Assembly (NCBI RefSeq): GCF_007065885.1
Contig: NZ_CP041409.1
Span: 62,001-126,000 of the forward strand
Length of the DNA: 64,000 bases
Reading direction: 5' to 3'
Source of the DNA: Altererythrobacter sp. TH136
Lineage (GTDB): Bacteria; Pseudomonadota; Alphaproteobacteria; Sphingomonadales; Sphingomonadaceae
The translations under genes and the position numbers were made by a program. Below are positions 53,531 through 62,237 of the stretch, in pieces. Under the pieces are notes generated by a model. The model did not search any database. It saw only the letters and a program-made list of their open reading frames with translations, and was not told the origin of the DNA. Each line of letters starts with the position of its first letter. The stretch's first letter is position 1.

Positions 53531-54804
53531 CGCCAGCTAGACAGCCACATCCAGTGTTCGAACGCGCGCGGTCCATCGAGCGGCGCGGCATCCAGTATGG
53601 GGAAGAACCAGGCGAACATCGCTGCCGATCCTGCCAGCACGATCCAGGCGAGCCACCCCCAGCCGCGCACACGCAGCGCGTCGAGCGCCAGCGCCAGCGC
53701 CGCAAGCAGCGCCATGCTGGGCAGGAAATAGTGATAGTAGAACTGGATGGGCTTGGCCGCGACGATCCAGAAGCCAAGACTGGCGGCATAGATCAGGGCC
53801 ACGGCGGCGGCATCGGCGCGCTTTCGCGCAGCGCCGGCCCAGGCGCACCAGATAACCGCCGGCAGCCCCAGCAGCATCGTCAGCGGATTGCCGATCAGCA
53901 GCACCCCGCGCTGGGCCCCGTCGGAAGGCTGGTAGAAGTACCAGATCGCCCGGCGGTTGATGATCCAGTCGGTCCAGATGCTCTGGTACGGATGCGGCTT
54001 GACGACGCTCTCCTGCATTCGCAGCATCATCTCGTGTAGGCCGATGAAGCCCAGCTTGCCGACCTCGACCGGCTCGATCAGGTAGGCCGGAAGGTAGGTG
54101 GCGGCATAGACGACCAGCGGGACCAGTCCCAGCCACAGCGCCGCCTCGGCCAAGCGGATGCCCGGCACGGGCGCCCCGCGGCGCCCGAAAATTCCGCGCC
54201 AGCCGCAAGCGTGCAGGCGGACCGCCAGAAACGCGATACCGGGTAGCGGCGCCAGCGGAATCGCATTCCATTTGGCGCCCAGCGCCAGGCCCAGCGCCAC
54301 GCCCGCGATGGCAAGGCTGCGGCGGCCATGCTCGGGCTCGCGCACCGCGGCGGCGCACTGCCAGACGGCGACCGCCAGCAGCGCGATCATGAACCCGTCG
54401 AGCATCGCGATGCGGGCGTGCACGAACAGGATGAACCCGGTCGCCAGGAGTACGCCGTACGCCAGCGTCGCGAACCTGCTGAGCGAGGCGAACCACAGCG
54501 CGCGCATGCTGGCGAACAGGCTCAGCGCTCCGGCAAGAGCGCTGGGAAGGCGCCAAGCCCAGGGATGATCGCCGAACAGCGCGATCCCGGCAGCCAGCAG
54601 TTCCTTGCCGAACATCGGGTGCTCGCGATTGAGCCAGTCGCTTCCGGCGATCAGCGCGCGGGCTGCGGGGAGGTAGTGGATCTCGTCGAAGTACGGCTTG
54701 GACGGCAGGCCCAGGCGCACGCACACGAGCGCCAGGAAGGCGACCGAAAGTGCGGCGCACCAGGCAATCGGATCGCGCGGACGGTGCGGGGAAGACACGG
54801 GCAT
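53527..54804 (-). CDS. PMT-family glycosyltransferase (protein O-mannosyltransferase-like)
   Basis: 425 residues with about nine to ten hydrophobic helices. The first loop has YFDEIHYLPAARALIAGSDWLNREHPMFGKELLAAG, with the acidic D-E pair of the GT-C fold, and GAKWNAI follows later; C-terminal helices contain IQFYYHYFLPSMALLAALALALDAL. It is similar to the PMT_2/PMT_4TMC family that uses polyprenyl-phosphate sugars. The GT2-GtrA gene on the opposite strand could make such a donor. Protein O-mannosylation is possible but unproven. The ATG at 54804 begins MPVSSPHRPRD. Confidence 0.83.
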   Translation of the reverse strand: MPVSSPHRPRDPIAWCAALSVAFLALVCVRLGLPSKPYFDEIHYLPAARALIAGSDWLNREHPMFGKELLAAGIALFGDHPWAWRLPSALAGALSLFASMRALWFASLSRFATLAYGVLLATGFILFVHARIAMLDGFMIALLAVAVWQCAAAVREPEHGRRSLAIAGVALGLALGAKWNAIPLAPLPGIAFLAVRLHACGWRGIFGRRGAPVPGIRLAEAALWLGLVPLVVYAATYLPAYLIEPVEVGKLGFIGLHEMMLRMQESVVKPHPYQSIWTDWIINRRAIWYFYQPSDGAQRGVLLIGNPLTMLLGLPAVIWCAWAGAARKRADAAAVALIYAASLGFWIVAAKPIQFYYHYFLPSMALLAALALALDALRVRGWGWLAWIVLAGSAAMFAWFFPILDAAPLDGPRAFEHWMWLSSWR

Positions 54805-54952
54805 AGAGGCCCGCCCTAGCCTCGGCCGCAGGCCAGGGGAAGTCAGGGCGGGGCAGGGCGCTGATACCCGTTTCGGTGCATTTTCTGCTTGGAACCACAC
54901 GTAATTTGCGCGATTATGGCGTCACCCACCCAAGTGACGGAGGGGATATTCG

Positions 54953-55165
54953 ATGTTGTTTCGCAAGCTCCCGATCGCACTGGCCGCTGCCAGCATGCTG
55001 GTCGCGCCGGTCGCTGCCCAGGCCGCTCCGGTCGCTCGTTCGGCGCAGCCGACCGCAGGCGAAAATGATCTCGCTGGCAGCTTCCTGTGGATCGCGCTCG
55101 CCATCGCTGCCGTGATCGGTCTGATCCTCGTGCTGGATGACGACGACGATTCGGTCAGCGCCTGA
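54953..55165 (+). CDS. small membrane protein with C-terminal penta-aspartate
   Basis: 70 residues: a signal or first membrane segment (MLFRKLPIALAAASMLVAPVAAQA), a short loop (APVARSAQPTAGEND), a second helix (SFLWIALAIAAVIGLILVL) and a tail DDDDDSVSA. Likely in the inner membrane or periplasm. The run of five Asp is striking and may bind cations or fix orientation. Function unknown. A terminator follows. Confidence 0.65.
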   Translation: MLFRKLPIALAAASMLVAPVAAQAAPVARSAQPTAGENDLAGSFLWIALAIAAVIGLILVLDDDDDSVSA

Positions 55166-55186
55166 TTTTTCCGAATTCAAGCTTTA

Positions 55187-55215
55187 AACGGGCCCCTTCG
55201 CGGGGCCCGTTTTCG
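55187..55215 (+). terminator. Rho-independent terminator after the small membrane gene
   Basis: AACGGGCCCC (55187-55196) pairs with GGGGCCCGTT (55202-55211), 10 bp with a 5-base loop, followed by Ts. Confidence 0.88.
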
Positions 55216-55275
55216 TTTGCGCGCAGCATTGCCGGTTGAAGCCGGGCGGCTTGGGCCTCTAGAGCGCGCATCGCG

Positions 55276-56499
55276 ATGAAGAAAACTACCGGAATGGACC
55301 GCTCGATCACCACACGGTGGCGCCCTGCAACGCAGGCAATCCGCGGGGGCACCTGGCGATCCGAACACGGGGAGACCAGCGAGGCGCTGTTCGTCACCTC
55401 GGGCTACACTTACGACGACGCCGAGACGGTGGCCGCGCGGTTCAGCGGGGAGGCCACCGGCATGACCTACTCCCGCCTCCAGAACCCGACCGTGGCGATG
55501 CTGGAAGAGCGGATCGCCCTGATGGAGGGCGCCGAAGCGTGCCGCACCCAGGCGAGCGGCATGGCCGCCATGACCGCGGCGTTGCTGTGCCAGCTTTCGG
55601 CGGGCGACCACGTCGTCGCAGCGCGCGCGGCGTTCGGCAGTTGCCGCTGGCTGGTCGATCACCTCTGTCCCCGCTTCGGCATCGAGACGACCGTGATCGA
55701 CAGCGGGAACGACGCGGAGTGGGAGCGGGCCATCCGCCCCAACACCAAAGTGTTCTTCTTCGAAACGCCTGCCAACCCGACCCTCGACGTGGTCGACATC
55801 GCGCATGTGTGCCGCGTCGCCAAGTCGCACGGCATCGTCACGGTGGTGGACAACGCGTTCGCCTCTCCCGCCTTGCAACGGCCGCTGGAGCTGGGCGCGG
55901 ATGTGGTCGCCTATTCCGCGACCAAGCTGATGGACGGGCAGGGCCGGGTGCTCGCCGGCGCCGTATGCGGTTCGCAGCAGTTCATCGACGAGGTGCTGCT
56001 GCCGTTCCAGCGCAACACCGGGCCCAATCTCTCGCCATTCAACGCCTGGGTGGTGCACAAGGGGCTGGAGACGCTGGACCTGCGCGCACGGGCGCAGAGC
56101 GCCTCCGCCCTTGAGCTCGGCAAGTTCATCGAAGCCCGTTTAGGCCGCAAGGGCGGGCGCTTGCTCCATCCCGGATTGCCGAGCCACCCGCGCCACGACC
56201 TCGCCATACGCCAGATGCCGAACGGCACCGGTCCGATCTTTGCGTTCGACCTGCCCGGCGGGCGGGAACAGGCGTTCGCGCTGCTCAACGCGCTGGAACT
56301 GATCGATATCTCCAACAACATCGGCGATGCGCGCACTCTGCTGTGCCATCCGGCCAGCACCACGCACGCCAACATGGGTCCCGAAGCCCGCAGCGAGATG
56401 GGGGTGACCGAAGGCCTGCTCCGCATCAACGTGGGGCTGGAGGACATCGCCGACCTGACCGAAGATATCGACCGGGCAATGTCCGCGGCGGGTCTGTAG
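55276..56499 (+). CDS. metZ: O-succinylhomoserine sulfhydrylase
   Basis: 407 residues of the Cys/Met metabolism PLP family. K217 in VAYSATKLMDGQGRV is the PLP lysine; TYSRLQNPTVAMLEERIALMEGAEA and TTHANMGPEARSEMGVTEGLLRINVGLED are the family features. MetZ makes homocysteine from O-succinylhomoserine and sulfide. The start could be ATG 55276 or ATG 55294; I keep the first, as both are close to a weak ribosome site. It sits upstream of apaG in the same direction. No SAM riboswitch is visible before it. Confidence 0.9.
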   Translation: MKKTTGMDRSITTRWRPATQAIRGGTWRSEHGETSEALFVTSGYTYDDAETVAARFSGEATGMTYSRLQNPTVAMLEERIALMEGAEACRTQASGMAAMTAALLCQLSAGDHVVAARAAFGSCRWLVDHLCPRFGIETTVIDSGNDAEWERAIRPNTKVFFFETPANPTLDVVDIAHVCRVAKSHGIVTVVDNAFASPALQRPLELGADVVAYSATKLMDGQGRVLAGAVCGSQQFIDEVLLPFQRNTGPNLSPFNAWVVHKGLETLDLRARAQSASALELGKFIEARLGRKGGRLLHPGLPSHPRHDLAIRQMPNGTGPIFAFDLPGGREQAFALLNALELIDISNNIGDARTLLCHPASTTHANMGPEARSEMGVTEGLLRINVGLEDIADLTEDIDRAMSAAGL

Positions 56500-56550
56500 C
56501 GGGCACGCCCCCTTGCACCAGGCGGCTCGAACGCTACGTTCGCAGGCGAA

Positions 56551-56949
56551 ATGAAACAGCTGTTCCAACATGCCGCGATTACCGATGGGATCACCGTGCG
56601 GGTGGCCGTCAATTTTCTGCCCGAGCAATCCCGCCCGCAGGACGGCAAGTGGTTCTGGGTCTATCATATCCGGATCGAGAACGGCCGCGCTGAGCGGGTC
56701 CAGTTGCTCAGCCGTCACTGGCGCATCACCGATGCGCGCGGCATGGTGAACATCGTCGACGGCGAAGGCGTGGTGGGCGAAAAGCCGATCCTGGAGCCTG
56801 AGCAGAGCCACGATTACGTGTCCGGCTGTCCGCTGACCACTCCGCACGGCACGATGGAGGGCTTCTACACCTTCCAGCGTGCAAGCGGGCCACCGTTGGA
56901 GGTGCGGATTCCGTTCTTCCCCCTCGCAGCCCCGGCCGAGGCGGGGTGA
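56551..56949 (+). CDS. apaG: ApaG domain protein (Co2+/Mg2+ efflux-associated)
   Basis: 132 residues of ApaG: MKQLFQHAAITDGITVRVAVNFLPEQSRPQDGKWFWVYHIRIEN, then RHWRITDARGMVNIVDGEGVVGEKPILEPEQSHDYVSGCPLTTPHGTMEGFY. It has an immunoglobulin-like beta fold. Its function is not settled; it has been linked to cobalt and magnesium sensitivity. It follows metZ by about 50 bases, and a LysR regulator gene follows. Confidence 0.92.
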   Translation: MKQLFQHAAITDGITVRVAVNFLPEQSRPQDGKWFWVYHIRIENGRAERVQLLSRHWRITDARGMVNIVDGEGVVGEKPILEPEQSHDYVSGCPLTTPHGTMEGFYTFQRASGPPLEVRIPFFPLAAPAEAG

Positions 56950-57002
56950 TGCTGGTTTCCCCGCTACCGTTCGCGCGCCTGCCGCGCTAAGGCCCGCCCT
57001 CG

Positions 57003-57818
57003 ATGAAGCGCACGCACCTGCCCCTGAACGCCCTGCGCGTGTTCGACGCCGCCGCACGGCACCTGTCGTTTACCCGCGCCGCGGACGAACTGGCGGTGAC
57101 GCCCGCCGCGGTCGGCCAGCAGATCCGCGCGCTGGAGGATCACCTCGGCACGGTACTGTTTCGCCGCACGAGCAAGGGGCTGGAACTGACCGATGAGGCC
57201 AACGCCGGGCTGGACGCCTTGCGCGAAGGGTTCCTGAAGTTCGAGGAAGCCGTCCAGGCCATGCAGGCCGGCCAGGCAAGCGACCGTTATACCATCGCCG
57301 CTCCGCGCGAATTCTACGCGCAGTGGCTGAGCCATCGTCTGGCGGCCTTCCGCGAGCAGAACCCCGGCATCCGCCTGCAGCTGATTGCCGATGAGAACGC
57401 GGACTTTACCGAGACCAATCTCGATGTGGCCATCCGGCTGGTGGACGGTCCTGGCGAGTTGGAAGGAATCGAGCTGGCCCCGGCCCGGCGGGTGGTAGTC
57501 GCCGCCCCCGGTGCGCCTGATCAGTGGATCGCCTGGCCTGGCGCGGCACTGCCTTCGGGAGAGGAGGGCATGGTTCTGGTCGCCAATCCGGGTCAGGCGC
57601 TGTCGAGCGCCATCGCCGGGCTGGGCAAGGCCATGCTGCCCGCACTGCTGGTGGAGGAAGCCGTGACCGCCGGCCGGCTATCAGTGCTGGAAGGCCCCGA
57701 TGAAGGGCGCCGCGCATACTGGCTGGTGGCGCCGCTGCCCCAGTGGCGGCAGAAGAAGGTGAAGACGCTCGTCGCGTTTCTCACTCACGAACGCGGCGCC
57801 GAGCAGCCGCAAGGCTAA
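57003..57818 (+). CDS. LysR family transcriptional regulator (GcvA-like)
   Basis: 271 residues: an N-terminal winged HTH (LPLNALRVFDAAARHLSFTRAADELAVTPAAVGQQIRALEDHLGTVLFRRTSKGLELTDEA) and a substrate-binding domain. The LNALRVFDAAARHLSFT start is like GcvA and AmpR. It binds DNA as a tetramer and responds to a metabolite, which cannot be named. The next gene is over 200 bases downstream. The spacing after apaG is 53 bases. Confidence 0.88.
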   Translation: MKRTHLPLNALRVFDAAARHLSFTRAADELAVTPAAVGQQIRALEDHLGTVLFRRTSKGLELTDEANAGLDALREGFLKFEEAVQAMQAGQASDRYTIAAPREFYAQWLSHRLAAFREQNPGIRLQLIADENADFTETNLDVAIRLVDGPGELEGIELAPARRVVVAAPGAPDQWIAWPGAALPSGEEGMVLVANPGQALSSAIAGLGKAMLPALLVEEAVTAGRLSVLEGPDEGRRAYWLVAPLPQWRQKKVKTLVAFLTHERGAEQPQG

Positions 57819-58046
57819 ACCGTCCGTCAGACGGCGGGCCTCGGACAGAGTTGGTTCGCGATTACGGTCGCGCAAGCGAACCTGCCTGGTCCGCATGGCG
57901 TTCCTGCGCCCCCATCTCCTGCCTTCGGAAACCGACCCACAAACTTGATGTCGGAACGGTTCGGGCGGGGTGGCGTTTGGAAATCCGGACGAGAGGCGTT
58001 GCGTAGCGACGAACGTGCAATTCGCTTAATCGTAAAGGGACTGAAC

Positions 58047-58631
58047 ATGAAAAAGACAATGGTTTTGCTTGCTGCCGCCGCGCTGCCGCTGGGCGCCTGC
58101 ACCTCGTACGGAAACGATGACACCCTCGCCAGCGCCGGGACCGGTGCTGCCATCGGCGCTGCCGCGGGTGCTGGCGTTTCCGCCATCGCCGGGACCGACC
58201 TGCTGACCAGCGCCGTCATCGGCGCCGCCGCTGGCGGACTTGGCGGGGCCATCTGGGCGGACCGCGATCGCGATGGCCGTGCAGACGGCTATGTCTATCA
58301 GGGCCAGTACTACCAGGGCACTCCGACGACCTATCAGGCCGGCATGGGCGACCGCACCTACTGCGCCGAACGGCGCAGCGTCGCTGGCACCGCGCTTCGG
58401 ACCGGTGCAGCGGGCGCGGCTGTGGGCGCGGGCGCTGGTGCGCTGATCGGCGGCCTCGGCGTGCTCGAAGGCGCGGCGATCGGCGCTGCCGTCGGCGGCC
58501 TTGGCGGCGCGATCTGGGCTGACCAGGACCGTGACGGCTGCGTGGACGGTTACGTCCGTGAAGGCCAGTACTACTCGGGCGAGCCGATGCAGCAGCCGGT
58601 AAGCACCGGCTACACCGGCGAACGGGGCTAA
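58047..58631 (+). CDS. glycine-zipper lipoprotein with duplicated DxDxDG motifs
   Basis: 194 residues starting MKKTMVLLAAAALPLGACTSYG (lipobox LGAC). Two repeats follow, each with a glycine zipper (GAAIGAAAGAGV or GAAVGAGAGALIGGLG), then GGLGGAIWADRDRDG or GGLGGAIWADQDRDG, then GYVREGQYYSG-like sequence. The DRDRDG and DQDRDG units resemble calcium-binding loops. Glycine zippers in lipoproteins such as 17-kDa antigens insert in the membrane. The gene precedes the L,D-transpeptidase on the same strand by 7 bases. Confidence 0.8.
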   Translation: MKKTMVLLAAAALPLGACTSYGNDDTLASAGTGAAIGAAAGAGVSAIAGTDLLTSAVIGAAAGGLGGAIWADRDRDGRADGYVYQGQYYQGTPTTYQAGMGDRTYCAERRSVAGTALRTGAAGAAVGAGAGALIGGLGVLEGAAIGAAVGGLGGAIWADQDRDGCVDGYVREGQYYSGEPMQQPVSTGYTGERG

Positions 58632-58638
58632 TCGTCCC

Positions 58639-60036
58639 ATGACCAGCATCGCACGGGCTTTTGCCGCCCGAACCAATCGCGCGATGCTGACCGTAGGTGT
58701 GGGTGCGCTGATCGCAATCGGCGCACCCATCCCGGCGGCTGCAGCACCCTTCGCCGCGCCCGCGAGCGCGGAGCTTCGGAGCGAAGTCAAGCAGCGCGCC
58801 GGTGACCTGCGCCGCTTCTACGCGGCGCGAGATTATCGTCCGTTGTGGCTGTCGCCATCTGGCCAGGCCAGTTCCGCTGTCGATCGCCTGCTCGAACGGC
58901 TGGAGACCGCGCAGTTCGACGCGCTGGACAAGCGGACGCTGAAGAACCTTCGCACCGGATCGCTGCGCCGCGATCTTGACCGCGCCGCGGGCGGCAAGCC
59001 CGAAGCGATTGCGCGCGCGGATGTCGAACTGTCACAGATGTTCGCGACTTATGCCCGGGCCATGCGCGGAGCGCCGCGCGGACGGATGTTGTACGAAAGC
59101 GCGGCGCTCGCGCCGGTCATGCCGACCGCTGAATCGGTGCTCACGTCCGCCGCCAAATCACCTTCGCTCGATGAGCACATCACGCAGATGGCGTGGATGC
59201 ATCCGTTCTATGCGGAGTTGCGGGACGCGCTCATCAGTCCGGGCTTTTCGCCTAACAAGCGCCAGGTCATCTGGGAGAACCTCAGCAGGGTTCGCGCGCT
59301 GCCGGCGATCCCGGCCGAACGTTATGTACTGGTCGACGCAGCAAGCGCGCGGCTGTGGATGTATGAGAACGGCAAGCCGGTCGATTCGATGAAAGCCGTG
59401 GTCGGGAAGCCGGAATCGGAAACGCCGGCGATGGCCGGGTTTATCCGGTACGCTATCGTCAATCCCTACTGGAACGTCCCGCCCGACCTTGTGCAGAACA
59501 CGATCGCCAAGGGCGTGCTGTCGGGTGGCACCAAGTACCTCACGCAGCGCGGTTACGAAGTGCTGGCGAATTACGATGCGAACGCCAAGCCGATCGATCC
59601 CAAGAAGGTGGACTGGCAGGCCGTTGCCGCGGGTGCGCCGCCCCCTCACGTCCGTCAGAAGCCGGGCGGGAGCAATTTCATGGGCAAGGTGAAGTACGAA
59701 TTCCCCAATGCGCAGGGCATTTATCTTCATGACACGCCCGATCGCGCGCTGCTCAAGCTTGACGATCGCCAGCTGAGCAACGGCTGCGTCCGTCTCGAAG
59801 ATGCCGACCGGCTCGGCCGGTGGCTGCTGGGCGGGAAGTCGGTCAGCAAGACAGGCAACCGGCCCGAGCAGCGGATCGACCTGCCGACTGTGGTGCCAGT
59901 CTATATCACATATCTTACCGCGGCACCCGATGCGAAGGGCACGATCGCCTTTCGTGACGATGTATACGGACGCGATAGCGCGCCGCAATTCGCCGCCCTC
60001 GAAGGCGTCAGCGGCGCCGGCGCGTACCCCAGGTAA
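58639..60036 (+). CDS. L,D-transpeptidase (YcbB/LdtD-like)
   Basis: 465 residues: signal peptide (AMLTVGVGALIAIGAPIPAAAAP), an N-terminal region, and a YkuD domain with IYLHDTPDR and LSNGCVRLEDADRL, which carry the catalytic His and Cys. It resembles the YcbB group that forms 3-3 cross-links or attaches lipoprotein to peptidoglycan. It follows the glycine-zipper lipoprotein gene by 7 bases. The last 29 bases overlap the end of the convergent tonB-like gene. Confidence 0.9.
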   Translation: MTSIARAFAARTNRAMLTVGVGALIAIGAPIPAAAAPFAAPASAELRSEVKQRAGDLRRFYAARDYRPLWLSPSGQASSAVDRLLERLETAQFDALDKRTLKNLRTGSLRRDLDRAAGGKPEAIARADVELSQMFATYARAMRGAPRGRMLYESAALAPVMPTAESVLTSAAKSPSLDEHITQMAWMHPFYAELRDALISPGFSPNKRQVIWENLSRVRALPAIPAERYVLVDAASARLWMYENGKPVDSMKAVVGKPESETPAMAGFIRYAIVNPYWNVPPDLVQNTIAKGVLSGGTKYLTQRGYEVLANYDANAKPIDPKKVDWQAVAAGAPPPHVRQKPGGSNFMGKVKYEFPNAQGIYLHDTPDRALLKLDDRQLSNGCVRLEDADRLGRWLLGGKSVSKTGNRPEQRIDLPTVVPVYITYLTAAPDAKGTIAFRDDVYGRDSAPQFAALEGVSGAGAYPR

Positions 60037-60712
60037 AGCTCGTCTGCAGGGTGCTGTCGATCGGTTGACCCGCCGCATCGGTGGCGGGACGGAAGCGGAA
60101 GCGCTGGGTGAACAGCCGACAGGTGAGACCGTCGAGCAGTTCCGCTCCGCTTGACCGGACAACTTCGCAGCGGTCCACGCTCCCATCGGTGCGAACGCGA
60201 AAGCTGATCGCCACGGTGCCGGCGAGCCCCGCCTGTTCGGCCGCTCTCGGATAGTCGCTGTCGCGCAAGGCACCGGCGATCCGCTGCGCTGGCGTTCCGC
60301 TGCCGCCGCCGCCTTCTCCAGTGCCGCTGCCGCCCGCGCCGGAGCCGCTGCCCTGCGTGCCGGATCCGCCATCGACGTCCCGCCCGTCGCCCGCAACGGG
60401 CGCGGCGGGAGCGACTGCTAGCGGAATTGCCGCCGACGGCGCTTCGCGGGGCAGCGCGTCCCCCGTCTGCCCCTCGGGAGCGGGCGCGGCGTCCGCCGTC
60501 CGCTGCGGTTCGCTGCGCTCCACGGGCGGGGGCGGGGGCGGGGGCGGTTCGTCCAAAGCGACGGTCACGGCCAGCGACTGCGTGGGTTCCACCGGCGAAC
60601 GGTCGAACGACAACCCCCACGCCAGACCCGCGATGACGAGCGCGTGCACGGCAATGGTCGCGGCAGCCGCCCCGATCCGCCGTTTGCTTTCGCCATCGTG
60701 AGTTGCATACAT
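60008..60712 (-). CDS. tonB: TonB-like energy transducer
   Basis: 234 residues: an N-terminal anchor (IGAAAATIAVHALVIAGLAWGLSF), then a Pro/Gly-rich linker (PPPPPPPPVE, GSGSGAGGSGTGEGGGG) and a C-terminal TonB domain (DYPRAAEQAGLAGTVAISFRVRTDGSVDRCEVVRSSGAELLDGLTCRLFTQRFRFRPATDAAG). It energises TonB-dependent receptors together with ExbB and ExbD, which are not next to it. The 29-base overlap with the L,D-transpeptidase gene is unusual for convergent genes. Confidence 0.85.
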   Translation of the reverse strand: MYATHDGESKRRIGAAAATIAVHALVIAGLAWGLSFDRSPVEPTQSLAVTVALDEPPPPPPPPVERSEPQRTADAAPAPEGQTGDALPREAPSAAIPLAVAPAAPVAGDGRDVDGGSGTQGSGSGAGGSGTGEGGGGSGTPAQRIAGALRDSDYPRAAEQAGLAGTVAISFRVRTDGSVDRCEVVRSSGAELLDGLTCRLFTQRFRFRPATDAAGQPIDSTLQTSFTWGTRRRR

Positions 60713-61143
60713 GACTTGGTTGGAACGCGGACTCCGTAATTCGGCTCCGAGAGTCGTGGCCCCAGGTCGATCAGGTGTGCGCGCATGGCAGGAGCATCGC
60801 GGCTGCGGCTGAACGCCGATTGACGGCTGCGGTCAAAGCGTCTAGTGGCGCGCCCATCCAAGGCCGGCTGCTGGCTCGCCTCGGTCAGATAGAGCTGAAC
60901 ATTGGCAGTTGAGTTCCGGGGCCTGGCGCTGCGTGCGCGAAGGCTCTTTTCTATTGGAGCGGTTCCAGATGGAACGCTCTCGGGGCGGCTGTCAAAGTAA
61001 CCCGGTGTCCGTGACCCGGGTGGAGTGTTTCAGGCTCGTGGCAGATATGCTGAACCCGGACATCGTCCAGGGCGGCGGCTGCGCGATCCTTTCCCTTCAC
61101 CCTGGCGTGTGGCGCCTCCATACGGTGAAGAGAGAAAGTCTTA
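60713..61143. other. Intergenic region between tonB-like gene and rpsL
   Basis: No gene is supported across these 430 bases. A hairpin GAGCGGTTCC / GGAACGCTC (60957-60966 and 60971-60979, one bulged base) stands out. The rpsL operon promoter should be here; TTGACG at 60820 is the best -35-like match but lacks a good -10 box. Confidence 0.5.
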
Positions 61144-61515
61144 ATGCCGACGATCAACCAGCTGGTCCGCAAGGGCCGCGAACCGCAGAAGGCCAAGTCC
61201 AAGGTCCCTGCGATGGAAGCGAACCCGCAGAAGCGCGGCGTTTGCACCCGCGTCTATACGACGACCCCGAAGAAGCCGAACTCGGCGCTGCGCAAGGTCG
61301 CCAAGGTGCGCCTGACCAACCAGCGCGAGGTCATCACCTACATCCCGGGTGAAGGGCACAACCTGCAGGAGCACTCGGTGGTGCTGATCCGCGGCGGCCG
61401 CGTGCGCGACCTTCCCGGCGTGCGGTACCACGTGCTGCGCGGCGTGCTCGACACCCAGGGCGTCAAGGACCGCAAGCAGAGCCGCTCGAAGTACGGCGCC
61501 AAGCGTCCGAAGTAA
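61144..61515 (+). CDS. rpsL: 30S ribosomal protein S12
   Basis: 123 residues, essentially the standard S12: [104 protein letters not shown]12 lies at the decoding site and is the target of streptomycin-resistance mutations; the residues usually changed, K43 and K88 of E. coli, are the Lys in TTPKKPN and the corresponding position in GRVRDLPG, both wild type in appearance. First gene of the str operon. Confidence 0.98.
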   Translation: MPTINQLVRKGREPQKAKSKVPAMEANPQKRGVCTRVYTTTPKKPNSALRKVAKVRLTNQREVITYIPGEGHNLQEHSVVLIRGGRVRDLPGVRYHVLRGVLDTQGVKDRKQSRSKYGAKRPK

Positions 61516-61537
61516 GGTTTCAACGCGGCGCTAGCCT

Positions 61538-61613
61538 GGCTCCAGCCCGCTCCTCCACCTGGCTAACCTATTGAGGTAGCATCTGGGTGGCCGGTGCGGG
61601 AGCGGGCCGAGCC
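61538..61613 (+). promoter_or_regulatory. intercistronic hairpin between rpsL and rpsG, possible S7 control site
   Basis: GGCTC-CA-GCCCGCTCC (61538-61553) can pair with GGAGCGGGC-C-GAGCC (61599-61613), giving a long stem with a 45-base loop. In E. coli, S7 binds the S12-S7 intercistronic RNA to control translation; a similar role here is inference. Confidence 0.45.
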
Positions 61614-61660
61614 GCAAGCCCTGACGGAGGTCAGGGTGCACTCCGAAGGAGTTACAAAAG

Positions 61661-62131
61661 ATGTCACGTCGTCGTCGTCCCGAGAAGCGGGAAATCCTGC
61701 CTGATCCCAAGTTCGGTGATCAGATCCTGTCGAAGTTCATGAACAACCTCATGTACGACGGTAAGAAGTCGGTTGCCGAAAGCATCGTCTATGGCGCGCT
61801 CGAAACCGTCGAGACCCGTGCCAAGGCCGATCCCATCGGGCTGTTCCACACCGCGCTCCAGAACGTCGCCCCCCAGATCGAGGTCCGTTCGCGGCGCGTC
61901 GGCGGTGCGACCTACCAGGTGCCGGTCGAGGTTCGTCCCGAGCGTGCCCAGGCGCTCGCCATCCGCTGGCTCATCACCGCCGCTCGCGGCCGTGCGGAGA
62001 CCACCATGTCGGCGCGCCTCTCGGGCGAGTTGATGGATGCCGCCAACAACCGCGGCAACGCGGTCAAGAAGCGCGAAGACACGCACCGCATGGCGGACGC
62101 CAACCGCGCCTTCTCGCACTACCGCTGGTAA
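61661..62131 (+). CDS. rpsG: 30S ribosomal protein S7
   Basis: 156 residues: [48 protein letters not shown] and [10 protein letters not shown] at the end, the usual S7 ends. S7 starts assembly of the 30S head by binding the 3' domain of 16S rRNA and can regulate its operon. The ATG at 61661 has AAGGAG ten bases upstream. Position after rpsL and before fusA is the normal str order. Confidence 0.98.
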   Translation: MSRRRRPEKREILPDPKFGDQILSKFMNNLMYDGKKSVAESIVYGALETVETRAKADPIGLFHTALQNVAPQIEVRSRRVGGATYQVPVEVRPERAQALAIRWLITAARGRAETTMSARLSGELMDAANNRGNAVKKREDTHRMADANRAFSHYRW

Positions 62132-62237
62132 CCTGGCGCTGGTAACAGCCGGCGACTTAAAATCGTCGCTGGCAAACCCTACATGGGGGCTGGCTCACAC
62201 CTGGTGAGCCGCCCCCGCTACCCCCGAGGAACTCCCA

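Noticed and set aside
55216-55275. SAM riboswitch before metZ
   Set aside because: I looked for SAM-II type sequence in the short leader and saw none of its conserved blocks.
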